Below, piece after piece: positions 1-11,465 of a stretch of 64,000 bases of DNA (the first letter of the stretch is position 1; the number at the start of each line of letters is the position of its first letter). The DNA comes from Diplolepis rosae (Eukaryota; Arthropoda; Insecta; Hymenoptera; Diplolepididae). The notes beneath the pieces are model-generated. The model was not told the DNA's origin and ran no database searches. It worked only from the letters and a program-made list of their open reading frames with translations. Where the stretch lies: positions 3,596,001-3,660,000 of the forward strand of contig JAPYXD010000581.1 of NCBI GenBank assembly GCA_030998225.1, given 5' to 3'. Both the position numbers and the translations under genes were made by a program.

Positions 1-827
1 GCGAACTCGTAAATATTTAGATTATAAAATATATCTTCCTTTTCGATTTTTTACTCTGTTTAATTTCTAGTTTCTGAATTCGTAAAATAAATAAGAGGAA
101 CGTGATCTCATAATAACATGTTATGAAAGCAAATATTTTAATCGCCCAATTTTCCGTTCTCAGAAAATCCTTTTTACCCGGGAGGTGAAAAACGCCAGAC
201 TTACATTCATGAGCTTTTGTCGAGTAAGAAATCCGTGTAATATCGTTTTAACGAACGTGCCACGATAACTGAACGTCTTAGCAGCGACTGCTCTTTTTCA
301 CAATGTCGCGCGAAATCGCTTTTCTACGCAAGTAAGACTAGAAAAACGAAATTGTCACTCCGTCTTGATTTTTCACTGTAATTACGACCTTCAGAGAAAA
401 ACTGATTATTTGCATGAAATTTCATACTAGAGAGAATATTACAAATTTTCAATTTTATACTGATTTTTGAAGTCTAATACAATTAAATTGAAATTTTTGC
501 ATTTCTTTCAACGTTGATCTCTGACATTCTTAAAATGTGAAAAAATTAATGCTTTGAATAATTTTCACTGGCTTTTATCTGTTTACTCAAATTTCCAGAA
601 TTATTGTTTTTATAAGTGTATTCATCGGTTATTTCTCAATCTGCTTAATTTTCTAATGCTAATATTTATTTTTATATTCTCATCATATAAGAAGGTATTA
701 CTTTCATGTGGAAAATGACTTTCGAAATTTTCATCAAATCTTTACGTTTTAAGACCCCCTGAGTTTGAAAAAATGGTTTTTACGAAAGTATCTGTCTCTA
801 GTAGTACGTCATATACTCGATAACTCT
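1..827. other. AT-rich sequence, no gene seen
   Basis: I read both strands and found no open frame with codon structure, no recognisable repeat ends and no RNA-like fold. It is ordinary AT-rich spacer. Confidence 0.5.
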
Positions 828-2290
828 TAATAGAATCATCGGATTGAATTGAGTTTTGGCATACTTTATCGGAGCCGAAAAAGTAAGGACGAGTTCGTTA
901 ACCAGCCGAATCTGAGCAAAATTGTGGAAATAAGAGCATTTTTTGCGTTTTTAAAAAAATCCAAAATTCCAATACTGGTTTCTGATAGTGCTCATAAATC
1001 TCTACTAATTATCATAATAATATTTTTCGATTAAACCTAAATTAGGGAATTAAAAGTATGTTAAAACTTGAAAAAAGTCAATATCTAAATTCCATTCACC
1101 AGATAAATTATACGAAACATGTACGAACAAAAAGTTATGATACATAATTGTTTACTACATCAAGATCTACAAGTTTAATCAATAACATTTTGTCATAAGA
1201 TGTATTTTTTTCTTTCTAATTTAGAAGAATACAATTGAAAATCCAGAATTAAATTTTTATTTTAATTTCAAAAAAATACGATTAAAATTATAAAATTCCA
1301 TTATTTAAACAAAATATGTGACATACGAAAAAAAAGTTGAGATGGAAAATAAATTTGCCTAAATGAGGTCTACTAATTCTTAGTAGGACATTTTCTGATA
1401 AGATGTATATTTTATGTTCTGGTTTTAAATATTGAAAATCAAAAATTCCATTTTTTAACCAAAATCCCTAGCAGACCCCATTGAGAGTACGGTCAGAGAA
1501 TACTCTGATCGTTCTCTGACCTCGCATTATTATGGCTAAGAACGATAAAAAAACATTTTAAACATTGCAATTATGATTCTGCGAACAAATTTGAATTTGC
1601 AGGTGTAGAAATAAATACAATAGTTTTATTTTTCAGGGATAAAAACTAGAAAAACATCGTATACCTGTCATTGAAGGCAGTGCAATGATTCACAATTGGC
1701 GGAACTTCTCCACCGTGGCGGCTATCTATTGGTGAAGACGTTCGGCAAATGGTGAACCATTGCACTGCCATCAGTGACAGGTACATGATGTTTTCCTAGT
1801 TTTTATCGCTGGAAAATAAAATTATTGTATTTATTACTACACCTTCTATTCCAAATTTTGCCACGGAATCATAATTGCAATGTTTTAAATGTTTTTTTAA
1901 TCGTTCTCAGCCATAATAATGTGAGGTAAGAGAATACTCTGACCGTTCTCTCAGCCGGGTCCGCTAGGGATATTTGAGATACAAAATAAATGTTAAAATA
2001 AAAAATTGTTTGCCTAAAAACATTCTACGAATTTTGTTCTTTTTTTAGATATTTGGAAGAAGTTAAATTTTTTGAAGTTTAAGAAATGTATACAGAAAAT
2101 CGAGAGCGAATGTCATGGTGAGAATGTGTTCCTTAAGGCTAATAGACCCGTACGTAAATTGAATTTCCTTTTTTATTTGAAATCAATAACAAATTTAGTA
2201 ACTTTGAGAAAATGTAATTCAAATCTACAATATTTGAAAACTTAACTTGAGCTTCAGTATCAAATTACAGGAAATAAAATTATATGACCA
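828..2290 (+). repeat. Dispersed repeat, copy A (split by a MITE)
   Basis: This stretch matches 34990-36090 along most of its length: the opening block around 829-960, the recurring TATGTGAGATACGAAAA unit, and the closing block near 2095-2170 that includes GAGAATGTGTTCCTTAAGGC. Inside, a unit of roughly 150 bp is repeated in degenerate tandem. Copy A is interrupted at 1466-1969 by a fold-back element that copy B lacks. No coding frame is conserved between the copies, so this is a non-coding repeat of unknown class. Confidence 0.75.
1466..1969. mobile_element. 504-bp fold-back MITE with 2-bp AT duplication
   Basis: The ends are long imperfect inverted repeats of about 220 bp starting CCCTAGCRGACCC, covering nearly the whole element. 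The uninterrupted sequence exists at about 35746, where ACCAAAATATGTGAGATAC stands in place of ACCAAAAT, insert, ATATTTGAGATAC. That comparison fixes the ends and shows a duplicated AT. No transposase is encoded. A related single arm lies at 61147-61270. The superfamily is not clear from these termini. Confidence 0.8.
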
Positions 2291-2394
2291 ACCTTTAAAT
2301 GTTAAGTGTCAAAATTTTGTGACAATCTGACGCTTAGTTCAGAAGTTACAGTGGTTTTAATGAAACAACTTTTATCATTTTCAAAACATTGGAT

Positions 2395-2905
2395 GAAAAA
2401 GAGTTTCGAGTGTTATTCAAACATTACTTTTTAATGGGAAAAATACCGTTGAAGCAAAGCAGCGGCTTGATGAGCGTTATAGGGACTCTGCACCAGGGAA
2501 ATCAACAATCATTGACTGGTATGCGAATATAAGCTCTGCCATGCAAACACTGATGACGCTGAACGCTCTGGTCGTCCAATATCAGCACTTGTTCCAGAAA
2601 AGATAACAAAATTTCACAAAATAGTTTGGAGCGCTCATAAATTAAAGTTGCGTGAGATAGCTGACATCTTAAAAATATAAAAAGGTAGTGTGTTAACAAT
2701 TTTGCATGAATCTTTGGGGATGCGTAAGTTGTTGAAGTGGGTGCCGCGTTTGCTCACGCCCGACCAAAAACAGCAACGCGTCGAGAATTCAGAGTGCTGT
2801 TTGGAGCTGTTCAAGCGAGGCAAAAAGGATTTTCTGCATCGGTATATGACAATGGATGAAACATGGATCTACCACTATACACCTGAAACAAAAAGATCGT
2901 CAATA
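2395..2905 (+). pseudogene. Mariner transposase, N-terminal relic
   Basis: In three frames the sequence reads as the start of a mariner transposase: EFRVLFKHYFLMGK, then KSTIIDWY, then DDAERSGRP, the second helix-turn-helix with KLREIADI, WVPRLLTPDQK, and the first catalytic aspartate in MTMDETWIYHYTPE. There are frame changes near 2535-2560, an in-frame stop near 2677, and an abrupt end at about 2905, so the second and third catalytic residues are absent. It cannot make a working enzyme. The subfamily resembles the irritans or mellifera groups; that is an inference. Confidence 0.85.
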
Positions 2906-2948
2906 TTACCATGTATCTTCATGATAACCACCCTATTGAAAATTCTGA

Positions 2949-3112
2949 CGCCGTAAAGAACGTCGGATTTAGTCCCAAAATTTGACATTGTTTCCGATGT
3001 CCTTTCCGACGACGGAAACGATATCGTAAACGACATCCCAAACGACTTAGGAAAGGACATCAGAAACGATGTCGGATTTTGGGACTAAATCTGACGTCCT
3101 TTACGACGTCGT
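2949..3112. repeat. Palindrome of GACG/ACGTCG words
   Basis: The 65-bp arm at 2949-3018 is repeated inverted at 3047-3112; both contain GGATTTAGTCCCAAAAT or its complement and CGACGTC-type words. The palindrome abuts the broken end of the mariner relic, so it may be the insertion that truncated it. It is rich in CpG compared with the flanks. It has no coding potential. Confidence 0.7.
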
Positions 3113-3234
3113 TTCGGATGTCACTTCCGTCGTCGGAATTTTTATTAAGGCACATAATATATGAAGCTGACCAATCGAAAAAGAAGGTTAATGAACAGGG
3201 CAGGTCGACCTCTAATGTATTGGGTGTCCCCGTA

Positions 3235-3380
3235 GGATAGTTCATGTGCGGTGGTGTACGCGGCGCTAGTTGTCGGAAGCGGGCGGAGTGCGGCAAAGGG
3301 AACGGCTTCGTATGAGTTCCGCCATTGTTGTATACATGTATCAACAATTCGTACGCGATCGCGCTTTATAATCATTTAAA
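3235..3380 (+). promoter_or_regulatory. Upstream region of the THAP gene with a repeated block
   Basis: A block at about 3235-3272 (TTCATGTGC, then TGTACGCGGCGCTAGTTG) recurs at about 5737-5776, just beyond the gene. The GC content is higher than around it. It is a plausible promoter or 5' leader because the THAP start codon follows directly at 3381, but no core promoter motif is clear. The two copies could instead mark the ends of a duplicated or mobile unit. Confidence 0.35.
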
Positions 3381-5528
3381 ATGAATTCGAAGTACGAAAT
3401 TCAGTGTGCTGTGAGTGGGTGTACCTCCAAAAGGGGTCGGAAGAACAATGTGTCAATTCATCGGTTTCCGAAGAAAGAAAATGCCGGACAACGATGGATA
3501 GAAGCATGCTCAAATCCCTACTTGTCGAGGTTAGGATACCTCGAAGTACTAGAAAGACAATTTTTTATTTGTCATCGACATTTTTCCGACGTTAAATTTA
3601 CCGTCGTGTAGTGATGTGTCGAGTGGAAGTGATGTGAACATTAAACCGGCGAGTGTTTCTTCCCCATCAGACTTCGAAATTTTTATTCCCGAAGTAGAAA
3701 AACCTGCAGAAGGCACACGAGACTTTGAAGAAAGTAGCGTGCAGTTTGCACACGTAAGTAACAATATTTTTAATTTCATACGATATTGTATATAATTTCA
3801 AACTTTTCGACTCTGATCGGAGTCCTCATTAGTGATCTTTATTTCTAAAATTTTAAGTGCAATAAATAAAATATTACATATATGAGCCCTATTTTGAAGT
3901 AAACTTTGAAAATGTGAAAAAATGTAAAAATCGTAAGAAAATTTACATAAAATAGTACAAGAAACTTCGATGAAGTATCTAAAACTTCCTTAGGAATGAC
4001 AATAAAATTCTAGCACGTAATTTTGAGATACCAAACTAAAAAAGTAGTATATACACTACCGGTCAAAATTATTTATTCACCTGCTGTGTTAGCTATTCTT
4101 AAAGTGTCTTAATTTTTATAATTATTTAAATTTTGCATCTAGTGAGCCCAAGTTGAAGGCAAAATGATAATTTTATAAGAATATATTGCAAAAAACGTCA
4201 AATTTCGATCTCTTTGAATAAATATTAATAACACTGAAATTAATTAAGACCTTTAAACGTTTCTGGTCTTATTTTGAAGGTTACTCTTCATAGTATTTTG
4301 TTAACTTATCAAGATATTTTTAGAATTTTTCTTCTGGATTCTACCCTGGGGTCAAACATGGTACAAACATGTCGAAAATTTTCAAATGAAGACAGTAATC
4401 TATAAATTTTATTAAAATATGATACACATTGGTTTTTAAAAATTTCTTGTAAGTAGCTACACATTTTTAAAATTTTATGACCTTTTTGTATCATTTTTGA
4501 CGCCGGGTAGAATCCAGGAAAAAAAATCTGAAAATATCTTGATTAGTTAGCAAAATACTATGAAAACCTACCATTTAAATGAGACAAAAAACTTTTAAAA
4601 ATCTTAATTAATTTCAGAGTTGTTAATATTTTTCAGAATGATTGAAATTTCAAGTTTTTTGAAATATTTTTTTATAAAATTAACATTTTGTTATTTTTTC
4701 TGATTTTTCTAAATCATTTCAGTCGATTATGTCGATCATTAGAAGAGTGTATCACTGTACGTGACAACGGAACTCTACTATATCGACCTTATCAACCTCT
4801 GATTTAGAATTAATCCAACGTTATTTAAACCTAGATGGTATTTTCCAATATAAATTGAAGAAATTTTTCTGTGAAAAAAAAAATTTCTTCAATTTTGTTA
4901 TTTAGTTTATTTTATTATTTTTTATTTTGTTTTATTTGTTATTTGCAAAATTTTATTAACTTTTATTTTATGATAGGGAAAAAAATTTCAACTTGTTATT
5001 ATAAAAATTAAGACACTTTAGGAATAGCTGAAACAACAAGTGAACAAATAATTTCGACCGGCAGTGTACTTCTGTCTAAATGTTACTGAAGATGTAGATG
5101 CAAGTACATATATAGTATAAAATTACAAAGGATTATTTATGACAAAATAGCTGAGAATTGCCAATACGAATTCCACAATGTCAGAAATTCCCACCACAAT
5201 TTCGCGAAACATGTGACTGGAGTTTTATTTTATAAAATTTAATTCTATTTATTTTATAAAATACCTACGAAATAAATTTCAAATATTCATATAAATTAAA
5301 TGCTTTTAATCTATATTCCAGAAAAAAGAATCAGAAGATATCCCAGAAGCAGGAAGCAGCAAGGATGTATTTGGAGAAGACTTTCACACAACACCGAAGA
5401 GAGCTATCTCGACCCCACAAAGTGTTCGATTATCTTGTAGTACAAAAATCAACGCAAAATGTGCTAAGCAACTATATTTTCTGAAAATAAAAATACAAAT
5501 TATAGATATTTTTGATTTTTATTTATGA
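3381..5528 (+). pseudogene. Two-exon THAP zinc-finger gene with a frameshift
   Basis: Exon 1 starts at the ATG at 3381 and encodes a THAP-type C2CH zinc finger: C9, C14, W39, RFP at 28-30, then C64 and H67 followed by HF. THAP domains bind DNA and occur in cellular regulators and in P-element-like transposases. The domain frame stops at 3609-3611, but the +1 frame from about 3598 continues as LPSCSDVSSGSDV and stays open to a consensus donor, GTAAGT at 3754. A matching acceptor lies at 5320-5321 (ATATTCCAG); joining 3753 to 5322 keeps that frame open to TGA at 5526-5528, with an acidic, Ser-rich tail. One frame change within exon 1, near 3595, therefore separates the domain from its tail. This is either a decayed copy or a misread base. 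The product is short for a THAP protein, with no transposase domain after it. Confidence 0.7.
4054..5066. mobile_element. 1-kb fold-back Tc1-type element in the THAP intron
   Basis: The element begins CACTACCGGTCAAAATTATT and ends with the complement of CACTGCCGGTCGAAATTATT, flanked by TA at 4052-4053 and 5067-5068. The termini resemble Tc1 ends. The inverted arms continue inward for several hundred bases: for example GGATTCTACC near 4335 pairs with GGTAGAATCC near 4506. The right side carries about 200-250 bp not matched on the left. No transposase frame remains. It fills most of the intron between 3754 and 5321. Confidence 0.8.
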
Positions 5529-5540
5529 CGAGAAAACCAT

Positions 5541-5638
5541 GATTTAAGGCAAAATTGTGTAAATGTAATTAAAGAGTGAGTTGATATCAACATAACTTCT
5601 CACTCTTGAATTAAATTTTCACAATTTTGCGCTAAATC
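5541..5638 (+). repeat. 98-bp hairpin after the THAP stop codon
   Basis: GATTTAAGGCAAAATTGTG at 5541 pairs with the inverted complement ending at 5638, with arms of about 42 bp and a short loop containing TTGATATCAA. It begins 13 bp after the stop codon, so in a transcript it would sit in the 3' UTR. It may be a tiny MITE or an RNA structure; the sequence alone does not decide. Confidence 0.6.
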
Positions 5639-6031
5639 TTCAATTTCCTTTTAATTTTATTTGAATATATTCTTTGTAACACATTTAAAGAACCTACGTA
5701 TGCATGTATATGCACTAACGCGTGCACACATAACGGTAGTTCATGTGCAGTGCTGTACGCGGCGCTAGTTGCTAACGGTCCACCACCTTTCCATTAGGTT
5801 TGCACGGCCTGGTTAATGAAGCTCTACCCAGTGATCGATGCGGAAGAAAATGCTGCGTTATGATTGGCTAAGACTACTTCGCAACTCTGAAAATATCTGT
5901 TTAGCTATAGGGGCCGCAGCGCCGACTTCTTTATTCTGATAAGCCCAGTCGCAGTGGCGATCACAACTCACAACGCCGGCCGCAGTCGCTAGTGTGATAT
6001 GGCTTGAATAGCCTATTCACAATATTCTTTC
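5639..6031. other. GC-richer spacer with repeated block
   Basis: It holds the second copy of the block found upstream of the THAP gene (about 5737-5776) and a GC-rich stretch to 6000. I see no open frame or repeat ends beyond that. Confidence 0.4.
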
Positions 6032-6039
6032 GGACATAC

Positions 6040-6520
6040 CACAGTGCGGCCACTACCATGTATTTTAGGAGGGTACTTAAAAAAGTGAAAATGAGCATAA
6101 AAATACAACAAGAATTTTTAAATATAATCACAATGAACAGTTAAATACTGTACTATTACACGGAGAAAAATAGTTGAAATAATTTTACTCAACTCTGTCG
6201 ATTAAACTTGGGACTTAAGGACATTTGAACATTTATTGAATCCTAGTCGGGTAAAATGAATTTGATAAATACCCAATACACCCAAAGTGAATATCAGTGG
6301 GTTAACCTGAAATGTATAAATATATCACCGACGCTTGAGGTGCTTCGAACGGTAGTTGAGTAAAATGAGCATCGGCTGTATTATTTCAACTGGCAATGAT
6401 ATGGTTGCTATGGTTACAACAGTTTGAAAATAACATCGGTAGCGACAATAGGCCACCACTTGTTGATAGCAAACATTATAATTCGTTCCCCTTTTCTCCT
6501 ATATTAGTGGACTTATTGTG
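6040..6520. mobile_element. hAT-type MITE, copy 1
   Basis: The ends are CACAGTGCGGCCAC and the complement of CACAATAAGTCCAC, and the element is flanked by a perfect 8-bp duplication, GGACATAC, at 6032-6039 and 6521-6528. Eight-base duplications and CA(C)AGTG-like tips are typical of hAT elements. The first 60 bp and last 120 bp match the copy at 37853-38227, but the middle does not. The middle here is a fold-back starting ACACGGAGAAAAATAGTTGA at 6157, with TTTCAACT and ACTCAACT words repeated in both orientations to about 6393. No protein is encoded. Confidence 0.88.
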
Positions 6521-6528
6521 GGACATAC

Positions 6529-7162
6529 GGTTCTTGGCTGTTAACTAGTGCGGGTGCGAGTGAGTAATACACGGGCGTGTTATATATATCATGCATAGAA
6601 TTTCGATGTGCAAAGTTGGCTTGATGCCTTGTAGCATAATTGCTTTTGTTGTTTTTTATTACTGTGTGGCGTCTAACTGCTTATTCGGCCTAGCGCGCTT
6701 TTGGCTCCCTTTATCGCCATATTGTGTGCTTCTTTTATACTCAAAACCTAACAGGTGATTTTACTGCATTTCTTATGTTCTTTATTGGAAGCAAGCATAA
6801 TCATAAGTTAATATCCTGGAATACCTATGGAATAAATTCAGAAGGAAACATTTGGAGAGATGTAAGGATTATTTTACTTGGCTAACATTTTTGCTACCTG
6901 CGCATGTTAGGAATTGAGGTAGAATTAGTGTTTACTTACATGACCTCTATTTACTCTCTCTGGTATTCATGGCCGGATCTGCCTGTATCCTTGTTAGCAT
7001 GAGCTTTTTTTACGCATGCACACATAAAATCTTGCTTTCGGTGAATGTATTAACCTCGTCATTCGTGGTGGTACAACTATATTTTACAACGGAATAAATC
7101 AGGTCAAGATTCTACTGTAAGGCCAGAAAGATGCTAAAATCCTAGTTCGTTCGCAGCCCCTC
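6529..7162. other. Unassigned sequence before the LINE
   Basis: It is moderately GC-rich at its left end and AT-rich later. It may include a 5' UTR of the LINE that follows, but no start signal or open frame supports this. Confidence 0.3.
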
Positions 7163-7640
7163 ATGTGTAGTGGCTTTAAGCTCTTATGCCGCCAGAAGGC
7201 ATTCACAAGCCCTGTGTATCCTAGATACTCGGCTGTAGATATTGTTCAGATGTTGAATCCGGATCTTCGTGACGTCTCAATGGCTGTTAGGAGGAGAACA
7301 AACGAGAATGGCTCTATTTATACCAACACCGAATTCACTATGGCAGTGGCCCGCGTACCTCGTAATATTCGCCTGTTGGGCTATTCTTATCCATTGGCCC
7401 AGGCTATTTCATCACCCAGACGATGTTTCACCTGCCAGAGATTTCGGCACGTCTCTAACCAATGCCGCAGTTCGCAGCCCATCGGTGCATTCTGCCCGGA
7501 GCAGCATCGCACAGACTCCTGCCCTGACAGGCTAACCTCTGCCTTTGGCTCCAACTGTTGTGGTGATCACGTGGCTTTTTCTTGGGAGTGCCCGGTATAT
7601 CAGTATGAGTTTAAGGTCAATGAGTATTATTATTGAAACT
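7163..7640 (+). pseudogene. LINE ORF1 (gag-like) relic with zinc knuckles
   Basis: A 157-codon open frame contains a row of CCHC-type zinc knuckles: CFTCQRFRHVSNQC, then FCPEQHRTDSC, then CCGDHVAFSWEC. Before them lies the conserved block of R1/I/Jockey-type ORF1 proteins, including AVARVPRNIRLLGYSYPLA. Such proteins bind the LINE RNA and form the particle that is reverse transcribed. The first usable ATG at 7163 is probably not the original start, because similar sequence seems to begin upstream in other frames. Intact ORF1 proteins are usually about three times longer. It lies directly upstream of ORF2 remains in the same orientation. Confidence 0.8.
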
Positions 7641-9240
7641 TCTGTGAATTCGGTGAGGTGGAGCTGGGCCTGCGGGAGCGCAGACTTCTGAAGCTGGGTC
7701 ACCGACTTGAGGCTGATATGGAACGTATCTCTTTGAGTGATCCACCTTCGGCTCTGCGTGAGATTGACCTGGGTCTCTCTGCCTTCGTCTCGCTTTCGTC
7801 TGCATCCGACTCGGTTCTTGTGGTCCTAGGACTTTGCTTGTCCTCAGTTGTCCCCTGGAGCCGGATTTTGGCGCCTTGGAGGGCTCCCTGTGTCTTTTAG
7901 TTCTCGCATTGGCTTTGGAGCTGGCCCGCCTGACCCTCCGCAGTGTCTTGGATCCTAGAAAAGTAACCTTTTATTCTTAACTTATTATTTAAGGGTCTTT
8001 TCTGCCAATTTCATCTTGATACTTAGTAGTAGTTGAGATTGTTTATGAGTTCTGATGTTTCTTCGCAACGTTTCTTTCCGAGGCAGTCCCCTGATCCCCA
8101 GATTAAGCCGATTATCAGAGAGATCTAACCGAGAGGGCTTTAGGATAAATCCTTAGAGATGTGAGCTACTGACTGCCTATAAAGGTGTCCGTGGTGTTTC
8201 GGATGTCTGTTTCCGTATAATTCGCCGCTTGTATTTTGACTGCACATGGGCAGAGCTCACCATCTTTGTCTCACTCGATTTCGAGACTGTTCGGGAAGTA
8301 AATGGTGCTGTGGATCCGGTACTTGAGTTCAATAGACTGCCTGGAGCCAGGTATTCGAATTCTGTCTTTTTCTACATTGACGGAGCTCATGATTCTGTCT
8401 GAGAGGGTGGTTGCTGGCTTTTGTGTCTCCTCCATGAACTTTATGTTCGGGATTCGCCTCTTAACTTCACCTGTGTCTTGTCGGCCGAGTTTTACTCCAT
8501 TTTTTTGCGCTCTCAAATATGTCTATCGGATGAGTCTGTCTTCTACTACGGTGTTTACGGACTCGATGTACGCGATGTATCACTTGCGGTACAAACTTTT
8601 TTCCTCCCAGACGTCCCCTTATGTTTTTAAAATCTTACACCCTGTTTCTTTCATCCAGGAACGTGGCTACTCAGTGGGATTTGTCTGGATAGCATCACAC
8701 TCTGGTATTGAGGGAAACGAGCAGGCTGATTATGTGCCCAGATCGGCTTCATGGCTCCCTTTTGTGGTCTATTCTGGGGTTCCCTATGAGAATCTCTTTT
8801 CTGTCCTTAAGCGGGATTTCAAGTTCTGGTGTAGCTTTCTTTGACCATATGTGGACTCTGCGGTTAACCTTAGCAGATATTTTGACAGAGTTTCCTTTAA
8901 AATTCCTAGACCATGGTTCATGGATTATAAGTTCTCTAGGGGCTATATCAGCCTAATTATTCGCCTGGGGTCTGCACATGTGTGCATCGGGACTCAATAC
9001 AGGAGAATGGGATGGGATCTGGATGTGAGATGTGGCTGTGGTGCAGAGCTGAAGGACCTTACGCATTTAGTCAACGAATTTATGATTCTTTCTGAGGCTA
9101 GAACAAGGTTTTTCGCTTCTTAGCAGAGCGCTTTCCGGGAAGACCTCCCGAGCAGTCTGATTTGGGGGATTTAATCTTTGCTCCGAATCCTGAGGCTGCG
9201 GGAGAGCTAGGAAGATTTCTCCAATTTAGCGACCTAATTA
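7641..9240 (+). pseudogene. LINE ORF2 relic: RNase H and C-terminal knuckle
   Basis: Endonuclease and reverse-transcriptase motifs are missing, so a large internal deletion lies near 7650-8300. From 8370 an RNase H domain can be followed over two frames: FYIDGA (first Asp near 8380), LSAEFYSIF (Glu near 8487), VFTDSMYAM (second Asp near 8561) and WIASHSGIEGNEQAD (third Asp near 8729). After it comes a C-terminal knuckle, RCGCGAELKDLTHL, near 9030. RNase H in ORF2 points to the I, LOA or R1 groups. Stops and frame changes throughout show it is dead. Confidence 0.8.
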
Positions 9241-9506
9241 TCTAAATGCTTTTTGTCTATTTGATCTTGTTATGCCTTGTAGTTTGATTGTCCTATCTAT
9301 CCCCATAGACAGTTACTGCTTGGCTCTACTTGCGGGATCACTGAACCTGAAGCTTCTCTTTTGCTGCTTGGATGCTGTGTGCAAATTTTCTCCGCCTCGC
9401 CAGTGATTTTATTTGGACTTCGTAAATATTTATGATAAGAAATTAATGTGTTATGTTATAGCTATTTGCTAGACTCAGCAAGAAGCCACAAGAAGAAGAA
9501 GAAGAC
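9241..9506 (+). mobile_element. LINE 3' UTR and tail
   Basis: The sequence after ORF2 ends in a run of AAG triplets (about 9487-9507). Simple 3' repeats of this kind, in place of poly-A, are known for I-type LINEs. This marks the likely 3' end of the element. Confidence 0.6.
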
Positions 9507-11465
9507 TATTCTCTTGGCGAGCTAAGCGAATCTCTTCCAGAAATTGAATCTTCCAGATTGAACACAATTAAAAAGAATATAACAAAATCTTGAAACGTTC
9601 TCAATCGTGTTTTTGAATTGTTTGCATGAATAAGTTCACTTCTTTCTCAGTCGTCCCCAATCGTATACAATCGGGTCCTTGATTTTTATTACTGTTGGAG
9701 GTTAAGTCTTTAATTTGCTGACAGTATTTTGACCTCACGAGAATTATTTGCAAATAATTATTTACGTCCTTCAAGGAACGCTTTTAACAATATGTATCCT
9801 TTTTGTTCAAGTATATTAAGGCTTTACAATCCTTCCAGATAGTTCAAAGTTTTTGCGATTTTTAAATTAATTTGCTTTAGGTGTATCAAAATTCTCTTTC
9901 AGAAATAATTTGGGCAAAGGGGCGAAAGGAGTGGAGGAGCACTTTAAAATTCCTAGAAAAAGTAGGGGCTCGCATATGCTTTGACCGCCATGTTTCTTCT
10001 CATTTATTTCTAATCTGGTTTCACTCCCATGCCCGAGATTCTGCAAGGATTACTCACGTGAAATTATCTGTCAACCCTTAACAAAGTTTGAATTCAGAAA
10101 AAGAGTTGATTTAACGACGTAAGAATTGATTTGATTGAATGAACTCGACTAGAATACATAAAAAATGTTATTTTGTATAATATTTTAAATACTTATATTT
10201 CGCACAAAGTGGCATAGATGGTGTTTTTATCATATCTCATGCTACCATTAAATATATATTTTATAAATATACTGTAGTCATAGCGAAATGTGTAAAATCA
10301 TAACTGGTTTCGCAATTTGTTTTATGTAAAATTTTTCCAGAATCTGATCAGCGGAAGCCATTCAGCTTTCCCTAGAGCAGCTTTTTAAATTTTTATTTTC
10401 TACTTTATTTCCTTTTACGAATGCCTGATGAAGCATAAATTGTTTCTGTAGAGAAAAGGATAATCAAGTTAAAATTTTATTTCGTTAATTTTGAGGTAAC
10501 AAAATATACATGTTTTGTAATAATTTAATGGAAAATGAGATTCAAATACAATTTTTTAATGAAAATGAAAGACTAATGCTAACTAGTGGTTAAAAAAAGC
10601 GTTAGGTTACTAACGAGATGGAAAGAGGCTCGTGTTTATTTTCTCACAGTTTCCCTCACTTTCCTTCAACTGCGAGAGACAGGCAATTTTCTGAATTAAA
10701 TTTGTAATAAAACAGAACAGTAAAAATGAACAGGATTGATTGTTCTGTCAATTCAAATAAAAGATAAATTACTCTACATAAATAATCAGGCATAATCTTA
10801 CTGGATTGAAATCAGTTATCAAATTCTAGCTGCGTAATCAGTCAATTATTACTGCTATTCGGTGATGAATGATTAATTCAAATTTATGAACATGTAGTTT
10901 CAAATGTAAAAATAGTTCAATTTTTTTATCATATATTAAAGGGTCTTACCTAGTTCACTGGGTAAACAATTCTGTAATTGTAAATAAAAATAAAAATTAT
11001 TGTATCTGTGGTACCATTAACTGAAATATTTTAGTAGTTTCAATTTATATTTACAAATTCAGTGGCTTCTCAATGAAAGGAAACTCAATCAGCGTCGTTA
11101 AATTTGTCGTTGTTACACAAGGTTATATAAACACCTCAGAGTTAATAGAACTTAGTACAATCAAGCGACGCTATTTCGTACAGCGTAATTATGTCTCCAT
11201 GTTGTGGTTTTCTCTTCTATATACATGCTTAGTACCCCATAGAGATGAACCTCACGTTTCCTGAAATTACTGAGTTGCATCCGCTATGATTTCTATGTGC
11301 TTCATTTAACGACGTACTTATTAATTAAACTCTACATGTTACAAGAACAAACGTCTTCCTCGTGTTAAAATTTATTGATCATATTATTTTCATTTTTTCT
11401 CATGTGTCCCAAAAATTCTCCATACTTTATATGATTTTTTTTACACTCTCCAAAACTTAAATCAA
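9507..11465. other. AT-rich sequence, nothing recognised
   Basis: No open frame with coding character, no inverted-repeat ends and no tandem repeat stood out on either strand. Confidence 0.4.

Noticed and set aside
7269..7535. 88-codon frame over the LINE ORF1
   Set aside because: It is a shadow of the ORF1 frame that contains the zinc knuckles.
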